Assembly (NCBI GenBank): GCA_963693305.1
Contig: OY855914.1
Location: forward strand, 14,351,699-14,415,698
DNA length: 64,000 nt
Reading direction: 5' to 3'
Origin: Meandrina meandrites
Lineage: Eukaryota > Cnidaria > Anthozoa > Scleractinia > Meandrinidae
Made by a program: the position numbers and the translations under genes. This document shows positions 22,613 through 34,989 of this stretch, piece after piece. The number at the start of each line of letters is the position of its first letter. The first letter of the stretch is position 1. The notes beneath the pieces are model-generated. The model worked only from the letters and a program-made list of their open reading frames with translations. It was not told the DNA's origin and did no database searches.

Positions 22613-25600
22613 TTATGTTCTTACAGGAACAGAGAAAGGAATGAGGCAGACGTTTGGCACAACTTGTCACGGGGCGGTAGGTATTCTATTTGATAATGAG
22701 GCATAGATAAATGAAAAGTTTCCAACCAGCAAATAAAAATGCTCCTCGTGTGTACTATTACGTATCTTCATCACGCCATGTTGTTGTCATCGCAAGTTTT
22801 AAAGAACTGCCGAGCGCTTGCCGGCTCAGTTTACTTGACTGGACACTTGCTGCGCTTACCATTTGTCAGACCTGGCCGGCCGGGTCGGTGGTTTTGAATG
22901 TGAAATGGCCCTTTCCCACGACATTTCCCCACATCCACCACAAAAGTGGTCAAGTGTCAGGTCAAATCTGACGAACAACGACTGTCCTCTCTTCTCGATT
23001 AATGTTGTAACTTAGAGTCGGAAATTCTTAGAGCGCTTCCGCGAAGATTTGCCACAAAAGCGCCTTATTCTAAACGTCAGACAGACGACAAGTGAGGCAA
23101 GTGAAATACGTTAAGAATCATGTTAAGACAATACCTTTTAAAAGTCAGGAATAGTTGCCACTACAGCTGCCCCAGCTGTTAATCAGTTTTTTTTAAAGCG
23201 TATCAGTTACTACTGTACAGTCAATGCTTTCGCTTGATATTTTGGCTCTTCTACTTGCTAAATTGATTTTTAATCAATTTTTTGGGGGGACGTCCATGAA
23301 GAAAACACTCAATGGCAGCGCGTGTATTCTAAATTACTCTCGCGCTGTACTGACATACTGTCGCATGGTTTTTGTATTCAAAAATTCTTATGCAAAATTA
23401 AAGGGACACTGTCACGACCATAACTTCAAAAATTCAACAGTCCAAAAACTTGTTTACACCATTGCAAATCTATTAACAGTGGTCAAGTTTTTTTAAAATT
23501 ACTATATCAGTGTACTGAAGTTAAATGTAGAGTGACATCACTGTGATACCATCGGGAGCTTTTGATCTCAACTTGAAAAAGTCAGCCTGACTTTTTCAAG
23601 TTCTGTCTTTGTGGTTTGAAAAAAATGATGAAAACTATTTACGGTCACCCTCTTCTTTAAACAATTTACTGGATATCGTTCCCTTTACGTCCTAGGAGCA
23701 TTTCCTGCAAGGTTGAAAGTACTTAGTCATAATTTTAGTGCCGTTTTACTGAAAAAGAAAAAAATGTCCGTGACAGTCTCCCTTTAATGATCACGTAAAC
23801 AGGACAGTGACTACACTTCAACAGCTTGAAATCATTTTGCCTGTTTTGCTGCTATGAATAATCTCGGTGAGGACAAACTTTAGTCATAGTCATAGCTCAA
23901 CGTTTTAAACTACGATTTGAGTCCAACTGTTTTCAATATATTTGGCGCTAAAATGAGTAAGAATTACCGTGACTCGATAGCTGAGTCGAAAAGGATGCCG
24001 AAAGATTCTCTCACCTCTGTCAATGCAAACGCCTTCCGCGAGTTTTAATTATCTCGAGAACTCTTTTGAACGGTTCTGTACAGCCCCCGAAATGATCCCG
24101 ACCCCGAAATGATCCCCAACGCCGAAATGCTCCCCAAATGCCGGGATACCGTCCCCGAAATGATCACCATTTAATTATTGGAATGGAATGGTATTCCAGA
24201 ATTATGAGAAGTCTTTTGCAGCGTTCTTAAATCGCATTTAACATTTCACAACAGTTTATGTGATTTTTAAGCGCTTTTGTCATCGAATCGCCTTTATGTC
24301 TAATTCTGAAACTTCAACTTCATTTTAACATTTTAAAAAGTGTAAAAACACCTTTCTTTTAAATTCAACAGCCATGCAGTTTTTAAGACAATTTTTAGAA
24401 TTTCACATCCATGCAGTTTTCTTTATAATAACCTAAGAAGGAATGTTTTTAATTTCTTGATGTTATCAGTTGCAGTTCATGGTGTTACTAAAAAGTTACT
24501 AGACTTTGTGTATTGAATAATAATTTTTTTTTAAAAAAAATCCACTTCAAAGTGTAGTCCCAAGTTAATGCCGTTAAAGAATGCGAGTGAGTGAAGATTA
24601 TTAGTGAAACTCAAGAGAGTATGAAGTGAAACTTTAATTAATGTTGGGCATTTTGCTCGATCCATAGTTCTAGGATAGCATTCCATTCCTAATATTAATT
24701 GGGGATCATTTCGGGGTCGACGCGAAGAGAAATGGGGATCATTTCGGGGTTGGGGATAATTTTCGGGGTCGGGATAATTTCGGGGGCTTTACAGTTCTCT
24801 TCTTCCTGTCGAGTCTCAGTTAGAATCTTCATTTTGTTTACTGTCTCACATGCCGCTTGTCGTCTTTCAAATCTCGACCGGCGCGGTGGACTAATCGAGT
24901 CTTTTATCTGGTCAGTAGTTTGTGTCTGGCAGATCGCGGTTGGACTGAGTCTTACTTATCGTCATCGCTTAAAAACAAACTTTTGATGTGTTTGCTTTAC
25001 GTGACTGCATGTTACCACTTTCACCTCACGATTTTACCGCGACGACCCCTGGACACGCTACTTCATCGCTGTAAAAGCTAAAGGAATCTTTTAGAAAACA
25101 TTAAAGTTCATTCGCACGTAGTCCCCTGTTATTGTGACATCACAATACCCATAGCTCCTTCGGGCATTTTCTGTTTATACGTTATCATTACCTGCGACAC
25201 ACTTGCGTGCGTTCAGTGATGAAACGTCATCATTACCCAGAGATTCCATGCGGCCTTGTTCGAGCAAATAGAGATTTTTTCTGGTATACAAACCGTATAT
25301 TCTGATTGTAAGTAAATTCTTTATATATAAGCGCAAGCTTCAGTGAATGCCTCCCCGGGCTTTCGTCTCTGGGCAAAGGCCCTGCGGGGGCAATAAGGCA
25401 AACGGTAGTTTTAATCTGAAGGCAGCGCTAGTTTTCATTGGACAGCCGTGTGGCTTTTTGTCCGAGAAATACTAACAAGACTAACCGACAGCTATTTTAG
25501 AGTTTTATTAACGTTAATATTTAATAGATTGTGCAATGTTTCTAGAACGTATGTTTTTCTGTTGTTGTTTTTTGTTTAGGGCAGAGCGTTATCGAGAGCA

Positions 25601-27299
25601 AAGTCGCGGTATGTGACAGTGTTTTGACAATTTCATGTCCCTTTGAAGGCTAAAAGAGAGTGGAGTGCACTAATTTTTGTTAAATGTATCAATTGATGAA
25701 GCTTAGGGACCGCTTATTTAACAGAATTTAGACCGGGCTTAAGAAAGTTGTGGTCCAAACCGGGGTTAAGGGTACGATTCTGATTATTTGAAAGCTGTTT
25801 ATCTTATGCCGTGTCTAGACGAAGTTCAACCATTTACTAGCAAACAATAGCAAGTTCCAGCTACAACACAACTAAGTAGGCGTTTAATGTCGTTCTACGG
25901 TTTACGTTTTGCGTGTAGGCGAAATCTTGACTATCAGGATGTGCTCGATAGTCTTAAATCCAAAGGAATATCCATCAGAGTGGCTTCTCCCAAGCTCGTC
26001 ATGGAAGAGGTAAAAATCTATCTGATTTCCCTTTTCCCGAACTTTACCGTGTTTGTTTGTTTGTATTGATGTAAAATAAGTCAAGTCTCCTCACAGGCCA
26101 GGTAACTCGTACAGCCGAAGCTTTTCACAGTTTCTTAGGCAACTGGTTGCTAGTCTATTGCAGATTGCTGTGTGCTGCTCAATAATAAAAGTGGGAGGTA
26201 CTGTCGCTATGCAGGAAATGGGTGTCCTGTGATTGCTCACAATACCATATCAAGGCCTTGCCTAGCAAGCATGATAATTTGTGATACTTTTTTGTACTTT
26301 TTTTTTTCAGGCGCCTGAGTCGTACAAAAACGTCACTGATGTAGTTAATACTTGTGAGTAATGAATATCACAGTTCTGTTGGGACGTAATAACTAATCCT
26401 CATCATCTTTATTTATTGAAGCAGTCTGAATTAGTGACTGCATGCATACTGATGTAGACCTGCGGAGAGTATACAGACAAAGGCGAGACCACAACACTGG
26501 GACCTTCGTGCCCTACTCTTTGCGAATAGTGTTTGGGTTCTTTAACGTCCCCCGCTAGCAATATAACAGTGAAGATACAGAAGACGGGGCCTGCGGTTTA
26601 TAGTCCTTATCCGAGAAGACTAGAATATCTAACTATTTGCAGATGTAATTACAAAGGCAGCACATTCTATTTTAAGACCGACGTGTTGGCCCGGTCTGGG
26701 GCTCGAACCCTCGACCTCCGCACAGCAGTTTGGCGCCCTCCCAATTGAGCTAACCAGGCTAATACAATCAAACTTCCACTAGCGCCGATCCATTCCTTTT
26801 ACTCTAATTGAAACCTTTCTAAACCAGCCACCTTTCTACATGTACAACGGCCAGTTATTTCTGCCGCTGTAGGGAGGTTGAACTGTAATGTTATTTAAAT
26901 TGTGACCGTGCACTCGTCGGCTAATTGTACACACGATGAAGCAATCACTTTTACTCATTTCATTTCTCCGGGACTTAAACCAGAAGGGACTCTTTGTTGC
27001 ACGTAGAAGATTTTCTCCCGACGTGTGTAGCGGGCTAGTCGTAATAGGCGTTTCCTATCCCGTTCGAAGGACCAATTCGGTGTGGGAGAAATATCCTTTC
27101 AATTTCATGTAGCTTGACAATCGATGACTTTGTACTTCTCCGCTGCATTTATAATGCTTTTTTTTCTGATCTGGTTTGTTTTTTAATTATCCCGTGTTTA
27201 ACCGTGTTATCGAACTTCAACTTTTCTTTTCTAGGCCACGATGCAGGAATCAGTCAAAAGGCGATTAAACTAAGACCAATCGCCGTCATCAAAGGATAA
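22613..27299 (+). CDS. RTCB: RNA ligase RtcB homologue, 3' exons (C-terminal about 96 residues)
   Basis: RtcB is the catalytic subunit of the tRNA-splicing ligase complex. It joins tRNA exons and XBP1-type mRNA halves in a GTP- and Mn-dependent reaction. Five exons are visible: 22613-22676, 25580-25608, 25919-26009, 26311-26353 and 27235-27299 (TAA). All have AG acceptors and GT donors, and frames join without a break. They encode [10 protein letters not shown]...[26 protein letters not shown]...[25 protein letters not shown] and [12 protein letters not shown]...IAVIKG, close to the animal RtcB C terminus; the [12 protein letters not shown] stretch is the guanylylation/active-site region. The 29-nt exon is very small. 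The rest of the protein (over 400 residues) must be encoded upstream, but I found no such exon in the preceding 8 kb, so either the introns are large or the 5' part lies outside the window. A MITE (24081-24790) and a SINE (26455-26760) sit in introns. Confidence 0.93.
24081..24790. mobile_element. MITE with CAGCCCCCGAAAT termini
   Basis: The left end (CAGCCCCCGAAATGATCCCG, then ACCCCGAAATGATCCCC) is mirrored at the right end (GGGATCATTTCGGGG ... TTTCGGGGGCTTTA). TA follows both outer edges, suggesting a TA duplication. The 700-bp AT-rich body has no transposase. It lies inside an RTCB intron. Confidence 0.75.
26455..26760 (-). repeat. tRNA-derived SINE
   Basis: Reading the minus strand from 26760: an A-box TTAGCTCAATTGGGAG, then a B-box GGGTTCGAGCCC, followed by a body of about 220 bp that includes GGGGACGTTAAAGAACCC. 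Box spacing fits a tRNA head. There is no tRNA acceptor stem and the segment is embedded in a longer repeat, so it is a SINE rather than a tRNA gene. It lies in the last RTCB intron. Confidence 0.75.
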
Positions 27300-28257
27300 A
27301 CACACGCACGAAATAACAGTTAAATGAAGCTGCAGAACCTATTCTATCTGCGTTTGTGTCCTTCGAAAGTGTTATTTGGTCGTCACGGAATGCTTTTAAG
27401 ATCTTTTAAGGGAGAAGCGAAGGACACTACATCCAAGAGAGTCACAAATCTTCCTGTAACGTTTGAGGTTTATAAGAGTTGTTCCTTAGGACCAGCTAGA
27501 TGAGTACTACAAACGTAACAGGGAGCGGCAAAAGTGACATCAGAGAACTCAGATTCAATGTTCAAAACAAATGACTAGGAATCATAACGCACCTAGTTTC
27601 CTGAAGAGTGTTCAACATTTACTTCTCTTCATAATGTCAGCACATGTATGTGATTATCCCGAACAACGTTATTTCTATAGTTGTTTTAAACAATTTTCCC
27701 ATCTAGACCTATAAGAAATGTATCAGAATAGTAATAATTATTAAATAATTAATATTGAAATAAAAAAATGTATAATGCTATCATGGTATTCTGCTTTCCA
27801 AACAAAGTCATCGTGCTCTGATAAACAACGTGTTATCTGTAACAATAATTTCCGGTTATAAAGTTATGTATGATTTTCATCGAGGTCATCTGATAATCAT
27901 ATTACTTATATTGATATTAATATTGAAATTGATATTGGTGCTGATAACGATTGGAAATCTGTTACTTACTTACCTCTATTAAAAACTGAACTTGTAACAG
28001 GGCAGTCCCGAATTCAATGTGTCGAGTCAGACATGTAAAAACTCCTTTCACCTGGTGAAATTTCTAACAAGTTTGTGGCAAGTTTGTACTTTACATTTGA
28101 GGTCATCATGTATATTTTTGTGTAATAGTTATTAACCTTTGTTACAGTACATAAATGCGGTTTTTCCAGATAAAGTTTTCTAATCAGGGTATACGATGAC
28201 TCCAAAAACATCTTGTCTTGCACCGGTGGGCAATAAAACTCTTAGTGTAGAGCTATT
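27300..28257. other. RTCB 3' UTR and intergenic gap
   Basis: Follows the RTCB stop codon. An AATAAA at about 27760 is a plausible polyadenylation signal for RTCB. The right part should hold the 3' UTR of the minus-strand GPCR. No other gene seen. Confidence 0.5.
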
Positions 28258-29288
28258 TTACACGCTAGTTGTAAATTGATAAATCTTTGTGGCTGAAACG
28301 ATGGGCTCTAGTGCTGTTTTCTTCACACTTACATTCGTTTTGCTAACAAACGACATTCGAGACAATGGATAGGTTATCATCTTTTGAAATGCGGCGCGAA
28401 ATCTCTTCTTGAAATATATCAGAAGCCACGGGTTGACTGCACTGTTCGCGTGTCCGCACCAGAAACACACCAACATGACGTAGGAAGGAAGCGACAACCT
28501 CAAATTCAGATCGATGGCCAAAATCAAGTGATACACATGTGCTGGAAGCCAACAAAGTGCAAACGCCACAACGACTGTGATTGACATACGGATGATTTGA
28601 CGTTTGTTGGCGTTTGCACGGTATGTCGCGCGATTATTGAGGGCAATTCCGGGCAATGTGTGCGAGCGGAGTTTTTGACAAACGCAGCCATAGAGAATGC
28701 ACATTATAGCTAGTGGAAACACGTAGATGGTGATGACGATATATAGGTAAACGCCTCGCAAAGATGCTTGTAGAGGGCCGAACTGCGTAAATTCAAATGT
28801 TATGCTCGATTCTTTGACGTTGACGATAATCAGCCAGGGAATCGTTAGGCACATTGAGCTGAGCCAGATTATCGGTACCAGAATCTTTTTGTTCCTAAAG
28901 TGAGGGAACTTGTGCATGGGCAGGACAATAGCGAAGAAGAAATCGAACGCCACTGCTGTTAAAGTGAAGATGGACGCTGTTAGAGCCACGTAGAATACAA
29001 ATATGATTAGCTTGGCAAGGAATGTGCCGAATCCGCCATCAAGCCATTTGCCGTCCATTTGAATGGTCTGCATCGACTGTGGCATCACAACAACAGTTAC
29101 CAGTAGGTCGGCCACAGCTAGGTTTACGTACATGAAACTTGTTATTCGTCTAGTTTCTGGTCGCTTGTACAGTATGTATATCACGAAAATGTTTCCGACC
29201 AGGCCAAGCAGAATTATTATGGAGTGCAGGACAGCAGAGGACATTTTGACACCTGTTGGATATAACTCTGGTGGCGGCGCTGAAGAAG
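28258..29288 (-). CDS. Divergent rhodopsin-class 7TM receptor, large 3' coding exon
   Basis: A seven-transmembrane, class A-like receptor of the plasma membrane. Seen: GNIFVIYILYKRPETRR in TM1 and loop 1; NLAVADL in TM2; CWLPAHVYHL in TM6; NSAVNPWLLIYF in TM7. The DRY position reads DFF (VAFDFFFAI), and the Cys pair that normally ties TM3 to loop 2 is missing from both sites. The ATG at 29242-29244 starts only about six residues before TM1. Upstream, 44 nt in open frame (SSAPPPELYPTGVK) run to an AG at 29289-29290 preceded by TTTTTTTGC, so the real N terminus probably comes from an upstream exon and this exon begins at 29288. It shares the KRPETRR / KKPETRT loop style with the GPCR at 4165-5156, so the two are probably members of one expanded family. 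The ligand is unknown. Confidence 0.87.
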
Positions 29289-30487
29289 CTGCAAAAAAAG
29301 TTGGTATAATGGAACATTAACGGTTCATTTTCAATCAAAAGTTCCACATGAAAGTCAGCACTGCTCAAAAGCTTACATTTTAAGGTGGCTGATGACGATT
29401 TTCAGCATGTTACAGACCTTATGCTTTGATGAATCAGTGCTACAACACTTTATCAGTTGCTATTACAGTAATGGTAAGAAACAAATTCCCAATCACTGGT
29501 CGACAGGTTTTGGTCATTTTTGTGACATTAGTGGTTACCATAGCAGTAGTATAGCATGTTAAAAACAGTTTAATTTCAGTTTCAGTCCTAATAACTCAAA
29601 AATCAAAGGCCTCTTTGAGGCTACGACTATTTTGCATGATGAAGTACATGCATCAGTATAAGCAGAAAAGAAGAAAATATTTTGGTTTTGTTCCAAAAAT
29701 ACACTATAAATTTCTTTCTTCTGTCCCTTCTTTAAACCTCTTAAAATCACACTCAAATCACTGCCCTGACTCCACAATACAATAATGCATAACGCTCAAG
29801 GCACATAATAACGCTTTGCGGAACTATGTGTTAAATTAACTCAATGCGTTGGTATACTGTATTGGAAAACGGGTAGTTTGCTTGCGGTTAGCCTTTTTAT
29901 TGGGGTTAGAATATATAGCCAAAATGTTCATATATCTGGCAGATTGTCGTCGGTAGCCTAATGGATATGATTCCCGCGCGGCAACGAGTTCAAACCCTAT
30001 TGGCACTCGCATGATCTTTTTTTCCTTTTTTCCCTCCAACGTGTTTTTCAGTCTTTCTTTTTTCCCCAAGAAGCTAATAGGTGCTCCCCGTTTATAATAA
30101 TAAATTATTTTGCTCAACATTTATGCATTGCGTGCATCATGTTATAAAAACCCATGCTTGCCAGGAGCCCGCGTTCATTTCGTAACAGGGACAACAAATA
30201 CTTTCCAGGTTTTTTTTTAGACAATTCAATTCAAAATGCTCGCACCACATGCTCTTGACATAGCTGTAATTATCTCATCACTCATTACTTCACTACGTTT
30301 CACATTTGTAGACATTTTTAAAATTTCATCGTCAAGGTAAGTTGAGCATTGGTCAGCGGAAATACAAACAAACCTCTACGACCCAAGGAAGGAAGCGCTA
30401 ACGGAGTGAGTGAATGTTAATTCGCTCACTTAACTCCTATTTTGCACTCTGCAAAATAGTCGTAATGAGCTCAGTGACCCAAAATTT
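29289..30487. other. GPCR upstream region; one tRNA-like segment
   Basis: The first exon of the GPCR was not identified. At about 29945-30005 an A-box-like GGTAGCCTAATGG and a B-box-like GAGTTCAAACCC on the plus strand suggest another decayed tRNA-type SINE, followed by a T-rich stretch. Confidence 0.4.
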
Positions 30488-30760
30488 CAGAAAATTTAAG
30501 GTGCCTCAGAAACCGCTCCAGAGAAATTTTATTTAACTTTGCAAAAAGTTGTAACTCAACATGCCAATCATTATTCAACACTTAAAATGAGGATCACCAG
30601 ACTCGTTTTTGAGTTATAAGCACTTGAAGGCGAAATAAAGGGTGTTTTTAACAGGTTAAACTGTTGCTATAGTAACCAGTGACGTCATGAAGATGACCAT
30701 ATTTTGTTCAGCAATGATTGGACATTTTGAGCTGGCAAGTGCTGGAAATCGTTGTGAACC
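30488..30760. repeat. Dispersed repeat (copy also at 53700-53925)
   Basis: Shared blocks include AAATTTAAGGTG, AACTGT(T/C)GCTATAGTAACC, AGTGACGTCATGAA and CAGCAATGATTGGACAT, in the same order and orientation as at 53700-53925. It is a mobile or duplicated repeat of unknown class. Confidence 0.65.
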
Positions 30761-30989
30761 TCCTTAAAGCATAGTAGATTGACTACCTGTAGACGTTTAC
30801 AAGTAAATCAAGAATAACGTTTTTCGCAACATTTTGTGGTTTCCTACAATTGACAGTCGAAATCTGTCAGCAGATTAAAGAAAAAGCTATCTCAATTAGA
30901 CAGTTACATTTCGCTCAGGGTGCAGGATTACGAAGGAGAGGCATTCCACGTTATCAAAATCAACTGAAGCCCAATTTTTCTTCGTATAT

Positions 30990-32650
30990 ATGCCGAAAAG
31001 TAAGCCCAATAAGTCCCCTGGGCCTGACCATATCGCACCGTGCATTCTAAAATCGTGTGCACGGGAACTGGCACCTTCAGTGACGTATATGCTAAATAAA
31101 TCGTTCTCCACCGGCGTGCTGCCTGAAGAATGGAAACACGCAGACATTACACCACTACACAAGAAGGGTTCCAAATCCTTAAGAGAAAACTACCGCCCAA
31201 TATCTCTTACCTCGATCGTTTGTAAGATAGGAGAAAAAACTGTTTTCGACCGGTTGTTTAAATTTGGCGGGAAAATAACCTAATCAACAACAATCAATTC
31301 GGCTTTCTTCGAGGAAGATCTACTGTAACTCAATTACTATCGACGATTAATGACTGGGCGAAATCGCGAAAGTTGTCTATTCCTACCGATGTTATCTTTT
31401 TAGATCTGGCTAAAGCTTTTGACAGTGTCCCCCATGAGCGGCTGCTTTTAAAGTTGAAATGCAACGGCATTAATGGCTGTTTACTAAATTGGCTCAGACA
31501 TTTTCTAACTGATCGCAAACAACGTGTAGTCGTTAGAGGAACTTGTTCTGTTTGGTCGAGTGTCACCTCTGGTACTCCGCAGGGAACAATACTTGGGCCT
31601 TTATTGTTCTTACTGTATATCAATGATATAACCGAATGTGAATCATCCACTGTTAAACTTTACGCTGACGACACAAAGATTTATAGAGAATTGGCCGACC
31701 CTATTATAGATTCTTAGCTTCTTCAGGCAGACCTCACCAATCTTAGTGAATGGGTTTGTAAATGGCAGCTACGTTTCAATGCAGACAAATGTGAATCCAT
31801 GCGAATAACTCATTCACGTGATAAGTCACTAACTAATTATACTCTTGGTAAACCTCTCAAAGACGTCAATAGCTTTAAAGATCTCGGTGTCACGATAACA
31901 AAAGATCTCTCCTGGGGCATTCACATTAGCATGACTGTTAATAAAGCGAACAAAACACTTGGTGCAATTAAACGCTCTGTTGGCATTGCTAACACAAAGG
32001 TTTTCTCCATGCTGTACAAATCTCTCGTACGGCCAATCTTGGAATACGCGGTTCCAGTCTATCTTGTCAAGGACATCCATGCTCTTGAGTGTGTACAGAG
32101 AAGAGCATCAAGATTGGCTCTTAATCAACGAAAAGGCGAGATGTCGTACGAAGATAGATGTCAACTACTTAACTGGCCTACCCTATGTGAACGGAGAACT
32201 TATTTATCCTTAGTCGAGTGTTACAAGATAGTTTTCAGTTGTTATCATTTGAAAGTTGAAGACTTTTTTGAATTCACAACGACAAAGTCAACGAGAGCTA
32301 AACACCCGTACAAACTCTATGTCAAGCCAGCCAGACTTAACTGTTATAAAAATTCCTTTTTTATTAGGATAGTCAAACACTGGAATTCACTACCTAGGGA
32401 CATTGTAGAGGCTGAAAGCCTTCAGCTTTTTAAATCTAAGCTTAAATCACATATGAATATTTAATTATGGTTCTTTTTTTTTCCTTTTAATTTTATTTGT
32501 GCTCTTTTTTTTAAGGGAGTTTTATATAGGGCTAACCTCCGAACTTCCTTTTCAAGATGCCTTTTCATATTTTTAAGTCTTTCTTATTTTCTTATTATTG
32601 TACTTGTGTATCTTGAATAAAGTATGTTTGTATGTTGTATGTTGTAAGTA
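30990..32650 (+). mobile_element. Decayed CR1/jockey-type LINE, reverse transcriptase region
   Basis: A 5'-truncated non-LTR retrotransposon. Its reverse transcriptase would copy element RNA at the insertion site. Seen in order: KSPGPDHIAP and NYRPISLTSI (30990-31283), FLDLAKAFDSVPH, GTPQGTILGPLLF and the catalytic YADDTKIY (31373-31717), then the thumb and C-terminal region with LVRPILEYA and HWNSLPRDIV up to the stop at 32464. A frame change falls near 31260-31370 and a TAG at 31715-31717 interrupts the frame, so it is inactive. The 3' end runs through AATAAAG into short TGTATGT repeats near 32625-32650, a microsatellite-like tail as in CR1/L2-type LINEs. Confidence 0.85.
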
Positions 32651-32689
32651 AAAAGATCAGTCAAAGACATTGACTTTGATCAGTTGGTC

Positions 32690-33145
32690 CAAAGTCGTCA
32701 ATTTCTTTGATCCATCCAATATGCGTCGTGTCATCTGCGTATTGACTTATTTTGATTTCTTTCTTGTGTGACAAGGTTACCTGTGATATTTTTGCGTTTA
32801 TTGGATTGCTTTAGCTGGCACTTCAACTGACAGGACGAAAAGGTAGAGTGAGAGAGGACCGCCCTCCTGAGCCCTGCCTATCCGAAGAAGTTGCTCACCC
32901 TTTCCACGCTACCATAATGATGCTATTGCTAAATAGGAAATATTGAAGAGTTTTCCTAATGAAAGGCCATTTTATGGTATCAAAAGCCTCTTCGAAATCT
33001 AAGAATAGAAGTAATCCCGGTATATCATTTTGTTTTGCAAAACAGATAACACTGTCGATAAGTCGAATATTCTCTGCTATATATTATCTACCTTTGATAA
33101 GGCCCGTTGGGTCATTGTTGATAAGATTTGGGGGACAGTTTTGAT
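32690..33145 (-). pseudogene. Decayed L1/Tx1-like reverse transcriptase fragment
   Basis: On the minus strand the order is GLIKGR...ENIRLID, GLLLFLDFEEAFDTIKW, a broken QG...SLYLFVLSVE block and QYADDTTHI, matching palm motifs of L1/Tx1-type LINEs. Several stops and frame changes make it a relic. It lies tail-to-tail with the CR1-type relic ending at about 32650. Confidence 0.65.
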
Positions 33146-33974
33146 GAGGTTTTCCTTGAAATTGTAGGTGTAGGTGCGATGGAATGCATCAGACGGGAAT
33201 GTTTAAACCATTATGTGTTTATTTACTGTGTACTCAATATGGTTGCTTACCGTTTCCTAACAACTGGGAGGACATTGCTGAGTACGGTACACACGGTTAT
33301 TCAGCCATTCTGCAGAGGTGAAACAAAAAGAACAAACATTTCATAAATCAAGAGGGGCTTACAAAGCTGAATTAATCTAGAACGCTTCTTCCTGTTCTTC
33401 CAACATCCAGAAATTCGCTTGTTCTGTGACATTTCAACGGCAATGGTCGTCTCTCGTCTTGCACACAACTCTCTGCAATCAGTTTAACTTTTTTTAAGCC
33501 CGCCATAGGTTGAAGGAACGCAAAACAACGCCCAGTTTTATATAGCCTGTTAAAAGCGTTCAGTAATAAGTTGGGGAGCGCCGGCGAGTCGCCGTTCTTC
33601 GTGCTAATCCCGTTTTTGAAAGCGCTGCACCCCAACTGACCAAACGCCCGGAAGAGGGATGTTATTAAGGTGGCTCGACCTAGTATTTTTGTAGGAGCAC
33701 CTTTCAACTTTGAAACTTCAATTCCTAAACAGCTTGATTCCAATAACATATCCATTAAAACACATGGATTACATATAGACTGAACCACAACATGATATTC
33801 ATTTTTTGGAGATCGGAATGAATCATAATTGTTTTCGGTCTAAATCGAATCTTAGCCCGTATCCGCATACCTTGGGTGTTTGTCTTTTCCTGAGCGGAGT
33901 TTCATGAAAATCGATATGAGGAATTTTGAAATATTTTGAGAATTTCTATATTGCGTTGACAAAATTACTTCGCA
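33146..33974. other. Unassigned; one 138-codon minus-strand frame
   Basis: A minus-strand frame at 33372-33788 has no domain I recognise and no clear codon bias. Otherwise nothing was identified before the foldback arm. Confidence 0.35.
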
Positions 33975-34037
33975 ATAACGCCAAAATGTGCATTTAACCT
34001 ACCTGTTGTCGTCGTAAAAGTTTTATTGACTTTAAAG

Positions 34038-34770
34038 GGTGCGTTTCTTTGGGAAAATCCAAAATTGGATCATTGATCTCAGATAACACGGATACTTTGC
34101 TCCCAAAGAAACGAAGAATCCGAAAACGAATTTTTTTGCCATGACAACGCCGTAACACAATTTCCCACAGAACATAAAATATCAGCACAAATTTATTTTA
34201 CGTCAAATGTATCCTAGCTAAAATCATTTCAGCATACAAAATCTTTCACAAAAATCACACGTCGAAATAGTTCTTCTTTAGCCTGGAGCACAATGTGGCA
34301 AAAACGCATCTGAGAGCGAAGAATGTTTGCAAAATGATCAATACCAACTTCACTCGTGACAATTTCAAAAGGATACAACTTCCGTAGGCACAGGGTGGCT
34401 GTTCTAGAAAACCTGCATCCAGTTTAAAATGACACTTCATACTGATCAAGCTACCTTTCCTTTTATCGTGAATTAGTTTTGTATTTTGATCGAATTTAGC
34501 GCCTGAAAACTTACCTATGACAGTGTTTATAAAGAGCGAACCTGTATTTTCACAGCGAAGACCGCTGGGCCAATCCTTTCCCAAAGAAACGCATGGATCA
34601 TGAATCCTAAAAATTCGGATTAAGATATGATCTGATGTATCCACTTGGAGTGTGGATTCTTCAAATCATTGATCCGAGATTAATCCATTTTCAGATTTAG
34701 GTAAAGAAACGCAAAATCTGTTTTTGGATACAAAAATCCGGATTTGGATTTTCCCAAAGAAACGCAACCC
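34038..34770. mobile_element. MITE with GGGTGCGTTTCTTTGGG termini
   Basis: GGGTGCGTTTCTTTGGGAAA starts at 34038 and its near-reverse complement (TTCCCAAAGAAACGCAACCC) ends at 34770. The CCCAAAGAAACG word recurs inside near 34101 and 34579. It interrupts the left foldback arm, which resumes at 34774. No clear target duplication or transposase was seen. Confidence 0.7.
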
Positions 34771-34984
34771 TTTGATTATCACGATCCCGAGAATTTGATT
34801 TTATCATACGGTCACTTCCATTGTAATTTTTGGTAAATGTTCCACTTTTGGTGAGTTTTTCGAAAATCTCAAAACGGCTCCAACGATTCCGCAACATGTA
34901 TGCTTGATAATACAAAAAATATAATTCCAAAGTTTTATTAACATTGATTTACTGGAACACGTCCAAATTTATCGATAAAGAAGG

Positions 34985-34989
34985 CGTTT
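34985..34989. repeat. Target site duplication, left (CGTTT)
   Basis: CGTTT directly precedes the left terminal repeat and recurs at 50733-50737 just after the right one. Polintons usually make a 6-bp duplication; only 5 bp match here, so one end may have changed. Confidence 0.75.

Larger units (their letters stand above)
33975..34989. repeat. Left arm of a host foldback repeat, split by a MITE
   Basis: 33975-34033 plus 34774-34989 match, in reverse complement at roughly 75-80 percent by eye, the right flank of the Polinton (50956-51260). Shared words include ATTACTTCG, TTAACCTACC / TTAACTTACC, CCGAGAATT, CATTGTAATTTTTGG, CCAACGATT, GCTTGATAATACAAAAAA and AAAGTTTTATT. The arm is interrupted by the element at 34038-34770. 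Confidence 0.8.
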
